From Nematostella vectensis (taxonomy: Eukaryota; Cnidaria; Anthozoa; Actiniaria; Edwardsiidae): 64,000 nucleotides of DNA. The notes below the pieces were generated by a model. It had not been told where the DNA came from and ran no database searches. It was given only the letters and a program-made list of their open reading frames with translations. The position numbers were made by a program, and so were the translations under genes. Shown piece after piece: positions 9,291 to 24,200 of the stretch (position 1 is its first letter; each line of letters opens with the position of its first letter). Location: the NCBI RefSeq assembly GCF_932526225.1, contig NC_064038.1, forward strand, positions 10,787,070-10,851,069. Reading direction: 5' to 3'.

Positions 9291-12200
9291 GAGTCGACTG
9301 CCACTCGTAGCTGAATCTTCATCACTTCGCCTGGCTTCATCCGCTCCGACTGCTGCATAAGAGGCTGCACGCATGCGCGTTGGATACGACCCTCAATGGT
9401 GGATAGCAAGTTTCCGACATTCACCTGGACAGCCTTAGTCAGTTTATCCAGCTCCGACTTGAACCTGGAGGCAGAGCGGAAAGGAGAAGAAAGCAAGAAA
9501 GGTATTGGACTCGTGATAAAAAAGACAAATTCAAATGAATAAGAGAAAAAAAGAAGAAAAGAAGAAGAGAAAAAGAGAAAAAGAAGAATAAATGTAATAA
9601 GAAGAAGTAAGGCAAAAAGAACAGGCAGAGAAGAATGAAGAAAAAGTTGAAGGAAGTAAAATCTAAAAGAATAAAAAGTCAGAATAATAATAAAAAGACG
9701 AAGTAGGGAAGTACCGTAAATGATCTAATAAACGCCCCCTATCTAATGATAAATAAACGCCCCCCCCCCCCTCTACACTCCCTCCCAAAAACAAGCGACA
9801 TAGCAAATCAGGAATTCCGGTAATTTATATAAAATTAAATTGCCTTCTTGCTTAATCTGGGCTTGGCCTCTACTGGGTGAGATTTTCTCAATGTCAAGAA
9901 ACGCTTGCCACACAGGCTATAATCAAACTTGATTAGAACCCCACTTGGATTTGTTATATTGTTTTAGTTTGTAAAGAACGCCCCTCTCTAATAAACGCCT
10001 GCTATCTATTATACGCCCACCCCCCACACCCCCTTGAGCCATCGAAATTTAATAAACGCCCAGGGGCGGGGGAGTTTATTAGATCATTTACGATCGGAGG
10101 AGGAGGGTGTAGTGGCTCTACCCAGCATGCTTGATATCAATGTTCAAGGTGCCCGACGTCGGCGGTTTAGTGGTGTTGGTGACAGGCGAGTCTTCGCTTG
10201 ATGGCTGGAGATACGGGATTTCATCCTCAATCCACTGCAACTCAAAATTGCTAACTTCGCAGGCGTCTCCGAGGTGGAAAAAGCAATTTGAGCGCTCGTA
10301 CAGACTTTGACGGATTTTTGCAGTCGCAGTTTTGTTAAGATACACCAGTGCTCCATCTAAGGTAAAATGATACATTCAACACGTGGAGCAAGCACCAGTG
10401 AGCTTTGCAATTACAATAAAGACTCCAAAAAAAAGGAGTAACAATCATTCAAAGGGGGTGTGTTTTGTCGTACCTATTGCTAAATATTTGGAAGACATCC
10501 TATGAAACAAAACTGTAAAATGAGAGTTTATCATGGTGCAGAGGGGGGGGGGGAATGAACCCCTGACGCCCAACCCCCCCTTACTACGATATTGGATTCC
10601 TGTTAGAAGGGCAAACGTAAGAGTAATGAGTAACACTAGTATTTAGGTCTTCCAATTTCCGTCCAATTTCCACGACATCTTCAACAACAAGCAAATGCAC
10701 ATTGTTGTGTTTTGAGAGATTTTCTGACAACAACCAAAGCAACCTTACCATCGACCACTTTCCCTCCAAAGTTCATGTGTCCCGAGTCATCAACGCCCAG
10801 ATATAATATGACAAAGCCAAGACCTGTTGACTCTAGAACACAAAAAAAAAACATTATAATACACAGGGATCCCAAGCCCAGGGTTTGTGCGTTTAGAGTA
10901 TACATCCCCATTTAGCTTTAGTTGCGGGGTTTTCCCGAAGTTTGAAGTGGCTAATGCAGGGAAAAAGGTGTGATGTAAATTTTGCCTCCAAAATTCAGGT
11001 TTTTCAAAAAGCTGCTAGGCAAAACCTGACATTTTGCGTAGATCGATTTCCAATTTCGGAAGTATCTCACTTTCCAAGCACTTTCCCGCAAACAGAACAA
11101 AGGGAAGCTAGATAATGTAAAACTTAGTTAGATTATGAACCACTGAATATAACCAGTCAAGTTTCAATGAATCGGTAATCCCGTTTTTTAGCATAATTGC
11201 TAACCAAGAGGATTTCGGTCAATAATTTCAATAATTTTATTTGCATTTTACTTATTTTTATAATCATGGATTATTGAAGTAGTGAAGTAGTCGAACCAAT
11301 ATAATGGACATAAACTATACACGATTCTACCGAATACAGACAGACTCAGTCAACAATAACAACATTAAGACCACTCGGCGTTCTCGTTTTCTATGGCTAT
11401 CCACCTCGTTGACTATCTATTGACTCATAGAAAACTCGAACTCGTAGTCTAATTAAATATATTATTATCATCGTCGTCGTCGTCGTCGTCGTTGTTGTTG
11501 TTGTTATTGTTATTATTATTATTAATTTGAAGGTAGTATGTGAGTGGATTTAAGCCTAGCAAGCAAGTGGTCCTACTTGTCACGCACAAGCCTAGCAAGC
11601 AAGTGGTCCTACTTGTCACGCTCAAGCCTAGCAAGCAAGTGGTCCTACTTGTCACGCTCAAGCCTAGCAAGCAAGTGGTCCTACTTGTCACGCTCAAGCC
11701 TAGCAAGCAAGTGGTCTAACCTGTCACGCAGTCTTGGTTAACAAACGCTCAAGCCAAGCAAACAAGTGGTCTCACTTGTCACGCTCAAGCCTAGCAAGCA
11801 AGTGTTCTCACTTGTCACGCTCAAGCCGAGCAAGCAAGTGGTCTTACTTGTCACGCTCAAGCCTAGCAAGCAAGTGGTCCTACTTGTCACGCACAAGCCT
11901 AGCAAGCAAGTGGTCTCACTTGTCACGCTCAAGCCTAGCAAACAAGTGGTCCTACTTGTCACGCTCAAGCCTAGCAAGCAAGTGGTCCTACTTGTCACGC
12001 TCAAGCCTAGCAAGCAAGTGGTCCTACTTGTCACGCTCAAGCCGAGCAAGCAAGTGGTCTTACTTGTCACGCTCAAGCCTAGCAAGCAAGTGGTCCTACT
12101 TGTCACGCTCAAGCCTAGCAAGCAAGTGGTCCTACTTGTCACGCTCAAGCCTAGCAAGCAAATGGTCAAGCTTGTCACGCTCAAGCCTAGCAAGCAAGTG

Positions 12201-15200
12201 GTCCTACTTGTCACGCACAAGCCTAGCAAGCAAGTGGTCCTACTTGTCACGCTCAAGCCTAGCAAGCAAATGGTCTAACCTGTCACGCTCAAGCCTAGCA
12301 AACAAGTGGTCCTACTTGTCACGCTCAAGCCAAGCAAGCAAGTGGTCCTACTTGTCACGCTCAAGCCTAGCAAACAAGTGGTCCTACTTGTCACGCTCAA
12401 GCCTAGCAAGCAAGTGGTCCTACTTGTCACGCTCAAGCCAAGCAAGCAAGTGGTCCTACTTGTCACGCTCAAGCCTAGCAAGCAAGTGGTCCTACTTGTC
12501 ACGCTCAAGCCAAGCAAGCAAGTGGTCCTACTTGTCACGCTCAAGCCTAGCAAACAAGTGGTCCTACTTGTCACGCTCAAGCCTAGCAAGCAAATGGTCT
12601 AACTTGTCACGCTCAAGCCTAGCAAGCAAATGGTCCTACTTGTCACGCTCAAGCCTAGCAAGCAAATGGTCTAACCTGTCACGCAGTCTTGGTTAACAAA
12701 CGCTCAAGCCTAGCAAGCAAGTGGTCCTACTTGTCACGCTCAAGCCTAGCAAGCAAGTGGTCTTACTTGTCACTCTCAAGCCTAGCAAGCAAATGGTCTA
12801 ACCTGTCACGCAGTCTTGGTTAACAAACGCGCAAGCCTAGCAAGCAAGTGGTCCTACTTGTCATGCAGTCTCGGTTAACAAACGCTCAAGCCAAGCAAGC
12901 AAGTGGTCTTACTTGTCACGCTCAAGCCTAGCAAACAAGTGGTCTTACTTGTCACGCTCAAGCCTAGCAAGCAACAGGTCTTACTTGTCACGCACAAGCC
13001 TAGCAAGCAAGTGGTCCTACTTGTCACGCTCAAGCCTAGCAAGCAAGTGGTCTAACTTGTCACGCTCAAGCCTAGCAAACAAGTGGTCCTACTTGTCACG
13101 CTCAAGCCTAGCAAGCAAGTGGTCCTACTTGTCACGCTCAAGCCTAGCAAGCAAGTGGTCTAACCTGTCACGCAGTCTTGTGAAGCAGCAGGGTTGATGA
13201 AAAGACTGACAGACTTGGCAAATAATACTTCCTTGGTACGAACGGCCTGGTGAAACACCTTGTGTCCGGCACTCCGGACATTGACGTCGGACAGGATGGG
13301 GATGGTCGACGAGTGGTTCGACTTCACGATTAACCGGTCGAATAAGCTAACGATCTACAGAGTAACCAGAAAAAGACAAAGAAAAACTTAAAGGGGAAGT
13401 TGGACGCTTAAAGAAGGCCAATCGCGCCGCCATGTTATGCTCCCGCTCAATGGCGAGTCGCACAAAGCATCCATCCGGCTAATTCAAGCAAGTAACCAAG
13501 ATATGTTCAATCAAATATTGTCAATAAAATATCAGACTTCATTCGTAGATAGTTATTTTAAAGTTTCCTTGCAAATATTTTTGTTTCAATGATAAACAAT
13601 AACAAAGAAGTGGGTGAGTGTGTAACGGAACAACGTGAAAGATTCTGTATTTTTTGTTGCAGCCAGGCGGCATAGTTACCGTAGTTTGTGCTTTGGTCGG
13701 CACTTGCAAAAGGAGTTTGCTACCATCCTGCACGATAGAGAGGCCTGGAATAAGAGCCTCTGGAACTCGGTTTTTCTGTGAAAAAATAAAAATAAGTAAA
13801 TAAACACCCGCATATAAGAACATTTGACAACCTAAAATTCCCAAATAAGAACCTGTTTTTATTTAGCCTTTATTTTGTAGATTCTCAATTTAAGAAATGA
13901 ACACACGACTCTCTATTGGAGTTATTTAAATTTTAATCTCTCAATTTGTTATACCCATTTTCAATACGCGTTCTACATATAGAAGGGATTCCGCTTTCTG
14001 TGTCGATTTACAGGTATATCGTAGCAGTGGTTGGCTTAAGGTTACTTACAAGGTACTTGTTCATTGCTAATGACGTTTTGTAATATACATCATCTGGATC
14101 GGTCCCGTCATACACTGCGGCTCTATCGCGATTGTTGACAACAGGAAAAGGATAATCTGAGAAGAGGAAGAATATATTGGTTAATAGTCTTAATATCACC
14201 ATCAACACCTCAGTTATTATCGTCATCACTATCATCGCCGCAGCCGCCACCACCATCACCATTACCACCATCGCCATCGCCATCACCATTACCACCATCG
14301 CCATCGCCATCACCATTACCACCATCGCCATCGCCATTACCACCATCACCATCACCATTACCACCATCACCCATGCAAGAAACCATGTGGCGATTCAGAT
14401 ATAAATTGTTATGCTCACGTCTGGTCTCCTGGCCAATGCGTAAGAGAAGCCTTGTAGGCGTGTACATGGCGTACATCAGCTCAAGCTTCTTCACGAGTAC
14501 CCCGTACAGGAATGGAGAGCGGGAATCTCCAATTGCCGCAGGCTTGGTCTGTAAGTAATGAGCATATAGAATAAGAAGCTAGAAGGCCTGGCGAGTGACA
14601 GTAGTATTGTAGCTCACAGTTTCTCTCTCACACAGCACACCGTATAGAAGGGACAGCGAGCACCTGCAACTGGTCATTAGGACGCGTAGCCAGAACTTGA
14701 GAAGAGGGGGGGGGGACGCAGGCAAAATTATATGCGAGTATATTATGCGATTTTTAAATCACATGCATCGTACCGTTAGATGATCTGAAACAAATAAAAC
14801 CGCGACGTTGGAGTTGAAGAATGCATCATTGAACGCTAGGTAGTTGCCATGGTTGAAAACGTTTCCTTGTAAAATAATAAAAAGTAAACGGATAAGAACA
14901 GAATACATCGTTATCATTTTCATTATCATCGTCATCATTTTCGTGGTCATCATCGTCATCATCACAATCGTTTACCCCCTCATTTCCATCCACCTCTTGT
15001 ACACCAGGAAAAAAGTATTTTTTTATTAGAACAGAATACATCTTTTTTTTTTAATCATAATTGCCATCGTCATTATCACCATAATAATTCTCATCATCAC
15101 AATCATTATGGCCATAGTCACCTTTTTTCAATAATCGTCAATTTTGGTATTGAACACTGCATTCCCAACCTGTTTTCTTCGCACCAGGAAGATGCTTGCC

Positions 15201-18200
15201 CTACCTTACTTGTCTAAAGTCAAGATCATTATTATCACCATCATCATCAAAATAATCAATTTTAGTATAATCATGGCCCATCCATTTCTTGGCCATTCTC
15301 TCAAAAAGAGGGTTGCCCATCCTTGTTTAATCTCAAGACCATTACCACCACCATCATCAAAATAATCTATTTTAGTATAATTCATAACCTATCCGTTTTC
15401 TCCTAGGAATTCGTATTCTCCTAGAAAGGCTTGCTCTTCCTTTCTTGTCTAAACTCAAAATCATTATCACAATTTCCCACGCATTCTCTCCAAAAGAGGC
15501 TTGCACTGCTCTACCTTGCTTAACTAAACTTAGATCATTATCAACATCATCACCAAAATAATGATTGATGTATAAACTATAACCCATCCAAATTCTTAAC
15601 CCATCCGTTTCCCACGCATTCTACCCAAAAGAGTTTTGCTCTAGCTACCTTGCTTGGTTAAACTCAAGATCGCAATGAAGACCCTGAGCACGATGTCGGG
15701 GAAGAGCTCCTCACGAGGTTTCACTTGGATCAAGATCACTATCTCATTTTGACCATGCTTGATCAGACCTTGGCTCCGATAGCACCAGACCGACTGAGCG
15801 ACACCGCTACTGTCAGGCACTGTACAAAAGAACAAATATCTCAGTCATTACCGTATACATTGATAGATATCATAAGATCGATAGCACCAGACCGACTGAG
15901 CAACACCGCTACTGTCAGGCACTGTACAAAAGAACAAATATCTCAGTCATAAGTATACATTGATAGATATCATAAGATCGATAGCACCAGACCGACTGAG
16001 CGACACCGCTACTGTCAGGCACTGTACAAAAGAACAAATATCTCAGTCATTAGTATACATTGATAGATATCATAAGATCGATAGCACCAGACCGACTGAG
16101 CGACAACCCTACTGTCAGGCACTGTACAAAAGAACAAATATCTCAGTCATAAGTAGCCTGCGAACAGACTCTCTATGTGCTGCTTTGGAGTTTAAACCTT
16201 TTGAGTGTTCAGGAGCCCTGTGGAGCGCGGTTTCATGGGATTTCTCCTAAGCGTCCACAACAAACTCACTCGGCCCACATACTAGCGCCCACATACTAGC
16301 GCCCGTACCCAAGGGGGGACCCCCCCACACACACAACGGTCGAAGGTCCACTTTCGGATCATAATAGGCGTGCTATTTGTAGACAAAACTATAAAGAACA
16401 AGCTAGTTCACTCTGGCTTGTAGCCAAACCCGACAATAAGCGTCCTGTGGACTCATAAAAAAAATCCATCTATGTTCTTTCGGGGGTGGTCAGATTTTTA
16501 TCAGAGAACTCCTCCCCCCCCCCCATCCTCGCCCGGAAAAATTAGTTTTTTTTTCGGATTCCGCACCCTCCCAAGAAAAATCCTTGGTACGGGCCTGTGT
16601 GTGCAGGCTAATTCATAAGCATACATTGGTAGCTTCAGTTAACTCGGTCATTATCCAGTTTGATTATCATTCACAGATTAAGCACTATTCTCTTCACTAT
16701 CTAGTCGTAGTACAAAGAGCTGAGACTTTAGGTCAACGGTGCCAGCCTGCGTCGGATGCATCGACTTGCAAAATGCTTATTGGTTTTATTAGTCCAAGGA
16801 GCAAACGAATAACAGCCTAACCCTGCCGTTCTTACTGGGTTTTCCGGCGTGGAATATCCAAAGAGGTAACCCACTCCAAAAATTTTTGGGTTAGCTCGTC
16901 CCAGACTGCATAGTTCCTTATGGTCCACAGGTAACCCGATCAGAACACCAGGAACTTGGTCAGAGCTGATTACTTACTTGCTGCCTTTTTTACAAACACA
17001 AGTAGGTCCGGATCCAACTGCAAGGCGACTCCAAAAGGATTTTCTGCAATTTCGTAAAACGCCAAACTTTATCAGTAAATAAAAAAGAACATACAGGCAA
17101 CTGGTAATTCGTCAGAAGACTTCACTGGATGAGCTCTAAGAAAGGTTCAATAGACATTCTCTTATAAGCTTACGAGTGTCAGTTGGTGTTCCACACAGTT
17201 TATTCTCGGCTCATTTTGGTGGATTGCTCTCGTTACATCAATTATTTTATTTTATTAGCGTCGTTATCATATTATTATTTTTTCCAGCAATTCCTATGTG
17301 TACTGAATCGTTATTAAATTTCCAATTTGGTCACAATGGGCAGTATATAATGAAACTGAGCCTCTAAATTGATCACTGATTGTACAACGTTCAGAACGTT
17401 CTGACCAACCTTTCAGTTCTCTTGCCATGTTCTTTTTCTTGTCGCATAGAACTCCATCCATTCTACCCCCTCTCCACGTCACGCTCCGTCCCGAGGGTCG
17501 CAGAGGGAGCTTTAACTGACCTGGCGATGGTGGACGTTTGCTGGTCACCTTAGAGGGTGTCACTGGAACAGACTTCTTTTGATTAACATCAGAACGAGAC
17601 AGTTTGGTCGGATTAGAAAATAGGTGTGACTGGATGTCTGACTTTGTTTCAGAAGTCTTCAAATTAGTTGTGTCCACAGTAAAACTTGGTAAAGGTGCTT
17701 TAACGTTGGAGGGCTTATCTTTATCAGAGCCAGGAAATTCATCTGTTAAAGATCTTCCTGGCAGTGTCTGTGGGTTATCTGTCGCTACGCCCAAGGTCTG
17801 CGCATTCGAAACTACCACATTCCAGGGAGAGGACTGAGTTGACTCCAACTTTCCCGGAACTGATTGCGTAGGCCCTGGATTGTATGCAACAGGGATCTGT
17901 ACGACCCTTCCAGTTCCTGGATCGGTGAAGGCAATCATGGAGCCGGGGGTGTTATTCGGTTTGGAAGGCACAAATACAAAATGACCAGGTAGGGAATGAT
18001 CCGTGGCAGAGATCATTGTGTTGGCGAGAGCAAGAGATTCGGGCTCCGACGTGTTCAACATGGGAGACATTCCTGGAGCACTAGACTGTGAGGCTCCTGA
18101 CTTGTAAGGAATAGTGGTGTTGGTATTGTAGCTTGGAAGGTTCTCGCTGCTACTAGAGTTTCCTTGTATCTCTTGACTAGTCAAACCAGGATTGTAGTGT

Positions 18201-21200
18201 CTGCTAACATTAGAAGAATTTCCTGGTTCCTTGTACTTTTGGAGTCGCGACTGTGGCTCGACACATTGTCCTGGAAGCGATTGACTGGATGTGTAAGCTG
18301 GAGGTTGCTGACTTGTGCTACCTGTCGGTCCTGGAAACCCATAGATTTGTGACTGGACGTTGATGGGTTGTCCAGGAGGGGGGTTGCTATACAAGGTTTG
18401 CTGACTTGTACTTCCTGTTGAGTTTCTGTGGACTTGTGACTGGTAAGTATTTGATTCTCCAGGAAGGGAATGTGCAGCACCAACAACATTTGCCCGTTTT
18501 CCTGTTCTAGAAAGCTCTTTTGGCTGTTTTGAAGCGGCTTTTTGCTGATCGAAGAGCTCCTGCACCACAGATGTTCGTTCAGTACTTTGTGATGACCCAG
18601 GTTGCCTTTGATTGTAACCTGACAGGCTGCTGGTTATTGGTGGAGATCTGTTGTTTATAGCGGAAAAAGGAGGCGAAGGACCTGCACTGCTTGACTTCCG
18701 TAAGCTCCGTTCCTTCAATACTGAAAAACAATTATAGAGAAGAATATCTAGTTGAGTAGCAATTGGCAAAGTTCAACAACTCTCCTGATTGCTATCTCGA
18801 AATCCACTTTTTCTCGGATCTACCTGTTTCTCTGTTTGTGTGTATTTCATTCTTTCTTAGCTTTAGTCTGTCTGTCTGTATGGCTATCAGCCTTTCCGAC
18901 TCTCGATTAGCATGTCCGCTGTCTGACTATCAGCCTGTCTGTCCGTCTTTTAGCATGTCCGCTGTCTGACTATCAGCCTGTCTGTCTGTCTATTAGCATG
19001 TCCGCTGTCTGACTATCAGCCAGTCTGTCTGTCTATTAGCATGTCCGCTGTCTGACTATCAGCCTGTCTGTCTGTCTTTTAGCATGTCCGCTGTCTGACT
19101 ATCAGCCTGTCTGTCTGTCTATTAGCATGTCCGCTGTCTGGCTATCAGCCTGTCTGTCTGTCTATTAGCATGTCTGTCTGTCTGGCTATCAGCCTGTCTG
19201 TCTGTCTGTCTATTAGCATTTCCGCTGTCTGACTATCAGCCTGTCTGTCTGTCTATTAGCATGTCTGTCTGTCTGGCTATCAGCCTTTCTGTCTACCAAT
19301 GAGTCTACATAACATGATCTAAGACCCATAAGGTATGATACCTCTTTCAGGTCGGTTTAGATGATCTAAGACTAATACGTACTGTTTCTGATCTGGATCG
19401 TGCAAAGGGCGCAGATACGGGATATCTTGTATTGCAGATATGCCAAACGTGCCAACTGATTACAACAGTTACTGCAAAAGATCTGGAATATAACATAAAA
19501 GATAGTAAGGAATTACCCACAGAGCTTTAGGCCTCGAAATTATTGAAGAGCACGATACAGAGACATTAAGAAAATATTGGGGTGGCACGTGCCCCCAGTG
19601 CCCCACCCATGCCCCCAGTGCCCCACCCCCTGCTACGGGTTTTATCAAGTCATGTATGTTTCTAGTCATCTATGGATTTCCCTCAGGACTGGATATTTTT
19701 AAATTCGTTTACTTATTATTTCTCTATTATTCTAATATTTCTATCGTCAGGGCCTACAGAGCAAATCCTTTCCTAATGGCCTACAACAAGCATTTTTCTG
19801 TAAAGTTTACTGGAACTATACCACAAAAAAGTTTGTTATCGAGCATACACGAACACATTTGTCATTACATTTATTAGTGCCATGAAGGTAAAAAGATTAG
19901 CTCTTATTCTAGGCCAGGAGAACAAGATCTTTGTTTTCAGGGATGGGATCTTAGGTACCAGGAATGGGAACGGAAGCAGCAGCCTAGAGGACGGGACAAG
20001 AGCTACTGTAGACTCAGACCCCTTCCCCTTTTTTTTAGAAAACTGAAAATAGATGTTTAAAAATAGAGTTTACAATATGTTCTAAAGCTCCTTCTACACT
20101 CGTTTCCCTTACCCGGCCGCATGCTCTGCAATGGTGACGTCGCCTCACAATGGTGAACTTTTGGCAACAATGGGCGCAGTTGTCAACGTGTTCATCCGGG
20201 ACCCACAGCGGAGCAACCTGGCCTGGCTAAAGGATGAAAGCACATTGTGGTTAACCTTTACAGCGTTTTAAACGTTGACGTTTCTTAGTAACTTGGTTGC
20301 CAGAGTTTGATTCTAGCACTTACCCCCAATTACCCGCTTACGCGAGATAATCTTTTATTGAGAAATTTGGCAATTGGGTAAAATGTGCCGAACTGGGCAG
20401 TTTTCCCAAATTTCAACTCCTTTACCATTTGAGTAGTTTTACTAATATTTTTTTTAAGCAATTGCTCACTGTAAAACTTGAAAAATGATCATGTGCTATG
20501 GCACTAAGACTTATTTAAGACAAATATTACAACTTACCAAAGGACGCTTGTTCTGTTGCGTTTGTTTCGTAGTCGTCGAACTTGGAAGAGTTGGTTCGCT
20601 GGGGGTTGTACAAGGGCTCGGCGTCGTCCTGACTGTGGGGGAGGTACTCGGGGAGGACGTCACGAGAGGAGTGGGGATACTGACAGTTGACACTGAGGAT
20701 CCCATATCATACCCACCTGTCGCGAGTGGGGTTGCTGATGTAAGGGTGACGTTGATACAGCTTGGGATTGGTGTTGTTTCTGTGGCTAAAAGAAAGTACT
20801 GTTACATAGAAGCGAGTAGGAGCCTCGGTGAGGCAGTTGGCAGATAATTTCTCTTAAAGTATGTCAACCACTATTGTTTAAAATTGAAAATACAGTGGTT
20901 AATTTGTAAGAAAACAAAAATTAACTATCCGCGATTAAAGTTTGATACTTTATCAATGATATTGGATTGAAAGTTTCTGAGTAACTTGCTCGAATAAGCC
21001 GATGGAAATAGATTCTTTGAGTCTCTCAGTATTGTATGGGGGCATAAAATGGTGGCATAATTGATCCTTTTTAAGTGCCTGTGCCTCTCATTTCCCGAGC
21101 TCAATTGTCCTTCATTTTCTACAAACACACACACACAATAATTTTGATCTGGAGCTATGTTCTGTGTTCTGTGTGCCTGAGGAGGCGTCTCCATGTCTTT

Positions 21201-24200
21201 GTATTAAACTCATTGTCGTCTCTAACCCCCTTCATAATTTAGCATTCCAGCTGCAGAGAAGTGATAAGCTCCCAAAATGATTTATTTATTTAATGTAGGC
21301 AAGATGGCTAGGGCAAGATATTTTAACTACAGTTATCAACATTTTTACACATGCTAAGCTATTTTGAGTATTCTGGAAAACCTTAGCTACTGCTCCACCG
21401 CCCTCTTAAGCCTCCTTCAATCAGACTATGAATTGCATGTTCGAAATCCATTGGCCAATCAGAAGGACGTAAACCACTTACTGTGTGTCCAGCCTGCGTG
21501 GTCTAAGTCGACAGCGATTGGAGCTTCAAAGAATGTTACCATGGCATCGCTAGCGATTCGCTCACGTGGTTGACTTGAGGGCAGTTCAGGGCTCGGTGGG
21601 GGCTCAGAATCATCATTTTGCACGAAGTCCTCAAGTGTACATTCCCTAAAAGGTAGGAAATGACAATTCTAAGACAACTAGAAATAAGAAATAGGGCATA
21701 TTTGACCTTTAAACACATGGCTAAGTTCCACAAGTGATTCTTGTGATTAGTAAGAGCAAGTTGCCTTTTGGTGAGCATATAAAAGCAAACTTTAACGCTA
21801 GCCCATGACAGGACCATAGCAGGGAGTGGGGTACTGGGGGCATGTGCCCCCGCAATATTTAGAAAAATGTAAGGAAATGACAAGTAGGGGCGTGGCTGTG
21901 CCCCCCAAAATGTTTTTGTTCTGTGCCCCCGTTAATCTTACGTGGCCTGTTACGGCTCTGCATGACACAATCTGATAACCATTAAGAATGACTGAAGTCA
22001 GTCCGGTGTGACGTAATTATGTTATGTAAAGTTAATTCAAGCTATAGAAAAAACATTTATAGTTACATTTACATTTTACAAGATCGCAATCGTTACTTCA
22101 CTAACCTTAAGTACTGATCCTCATAAGACCATGTGGATGCCATCCTTAGGTCAAACTGTACATCATCTGCATCACTCATGGCCTTAGCTACGCCCTCTTT
22201 ATCAGACGCTCGCATGGACTTTGGAATTGTACAGAAATCTGTGCGTGGTAGATCTTCATTGGAATCTGACTCAAACGGATTTGAGTATTTTCTTGTTTTT
22301 GGTCTGGCACCAGGATACCCTAGCTCGTCATCATTACCAGGAGGATCAGAAGAGAATGGATTGGAGTACTTTATTCTTAGCTGTGGCCTTGCTTCGGACA
22401 ATGAGTCACGTGACTCAATAACCACTCTTCCAGAGGCATCAGAAGTATGAACATTTTTGCATTCTTCTGAATGCATCATGGACCGAACAAATATCGCCTT
22501 CCCATCATCCTCACGTTGCACTTTATTTCTTTCCCGTGATAACTCTCTTTGCTTTTCATGAACCGCGTCATCCTGTATTCCATCCATTATTAAATCTCTT
22601 TCCTTTCCAATCTCAAAATGATCTTGCATTTCATCCCTGCTCTCTAAAACGACTGTCTCATTTTGCATTCCATCCCTGCTCTCTGTTACATCTTTTTTCT
22701 TCTCATTACCAAAGTCATCTTGCAATCCCTTCCTTTCCTTTGCTATGTTTGTTCTCTTTTCATTGCCAAGATCACTTTGCACATTGGGGAGTTCACCATT
22801 TTCGTCCAAGGGTAAGGAAAGCATGATGGGAACTTCCCCATGCCCAAATGCACTCAGCCCTTTGGAACGTTGTCCCCCTTGCTTCTTGATCTGATCAGGA
22901 GTAACCGGATGTAAAAGAAGAACTGGTCTCCCGCCTTGCATGATTACCTTTGGCTGGTAGTAGACTGTTGGAGATGCTGACAACTGATCTGGTGAATCAG
23001 GGTACTGTTCGATAACGCTATGCATTGTGCCATCTGGCAATATAGCGGCTGAGTTGAGGGTGCATGGCTCTGCGCCTGCTATTTCTCCTGATGTTAGAGT
23101 CGAAGTTCCAATCAAGCTTGTCATGGTTTTGAGACTGTGAGCATTAGCTGGCTTTTGTGTCGATGAGCTGAATGGGGTGTTTGAAGGTACTCCACATGGT
23201 GGGAAGGACGAGGATGAGGCTGCTGATGAGGATAAGGAAGCTGAATGATTGGACATTGAAATGGGAGTCCCTTCTCCAGATATTCGAGCTTCAAGTGCAT
23301 TTTCCTCCTGGAACTCTTGTGTCTCACTTTCAGGTGGTTTACAAGATGATGAAGTAAAGGTGGCTGATGGTTTTGGTGGATACAAAATAACATCACTACC
23401 GCCACTCTTAGCGATTGCACCATCATCACCAGTATCACCATCATTCCCACCTTCATATTCACTGCCAATAGCAACACTTTCATCACCATCGTTACCGCCA
23501 ATAGCAACACTTTCATCACCATCGTTACCGCCAATAGCAACACTTTCATCACCATCGTCAGCAACAATAGCATCACCAGCATCACCATGGTTACCGCCAA
23601 TAGTACCACCATCGTTACAGCCAATAGCACCACCATTGTCAACACTTATAGCGTAACCATCCTCAATGCCAATAGCAACACTTTCAATAGCATCACCATC
23701 CTCAATGCCAATAGCAACACTTTCAATAGCATCACCATCCTCGCTGCCAATAGCAACACTTTCAATAGCATCACCATCCTCAATGCCAATAGCAACACTT
23801 TCAATAGCATCACCATCCTCAATGCCAATAGCAACACTTTCATCACCATCGTCAGCAACAATAGCATCACCAGCATCACCATGGTTACCGCCAATAGTAC
23901 CACCATCGTTACAGCCAATAGCACCACCATTGTCAACACTTATAGCGTAACCATCCTCAATGCCAATAGCAACACTTTCAATAGCATCACCATCCTCAAT
24001 GCCAATAGCAACACTTTCAATAGCATCACCATCCTCGCTGCCAATAGCAACACTTTCAATAGCATCACCATCCTCAATGCCAATAGCAACACTTTCATCA
24101 CCATCGTTACCGCCAATAGCAACACTTTCATCACCATCGTCACCAACAATAGCATCACCAGCATCACCATCGTCAGCAACAATAGCATCACCAGCATCAC

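Noticed and set aside
10584-10769. Extra SARA-like exon between exons 14 and 15
   Set aside because: Direct joining of 10749 to 10356 is in phase and gives KVVDDGALVYL, matching the family; the intervening frame shows no similarity and would break phase.
11734-12696. 320-codon open frame of [12 protein letters not shown]-type repeats, and the antisense and shifted frames over the same DNA
   Set aside because: Produced by a 36 bp (multiple of three) minisatellite inside a SARA-like intron; several frames are open at once and none has flanking conserved sequence.
11560-13190. CRISPR-like array of 36 bp repeats
   Set aside because: No unique spacers, head-to-tail units without gaps, and a eukaryotic intron context.
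14008-14494. Gly/Asp-rich and Met/Val-rich minus-strand frames
   Set aside because: Translations of a CAC/CAT microsatellite; only the flanking exon 10 and 11 parts are real coding sequence.
16830-16960. Possible SARA-like exon downstream of exon 7
   Set aside because: It starts only ~20 bp after the exon 7 donor, too close for an intron, and the translation does not match the family.
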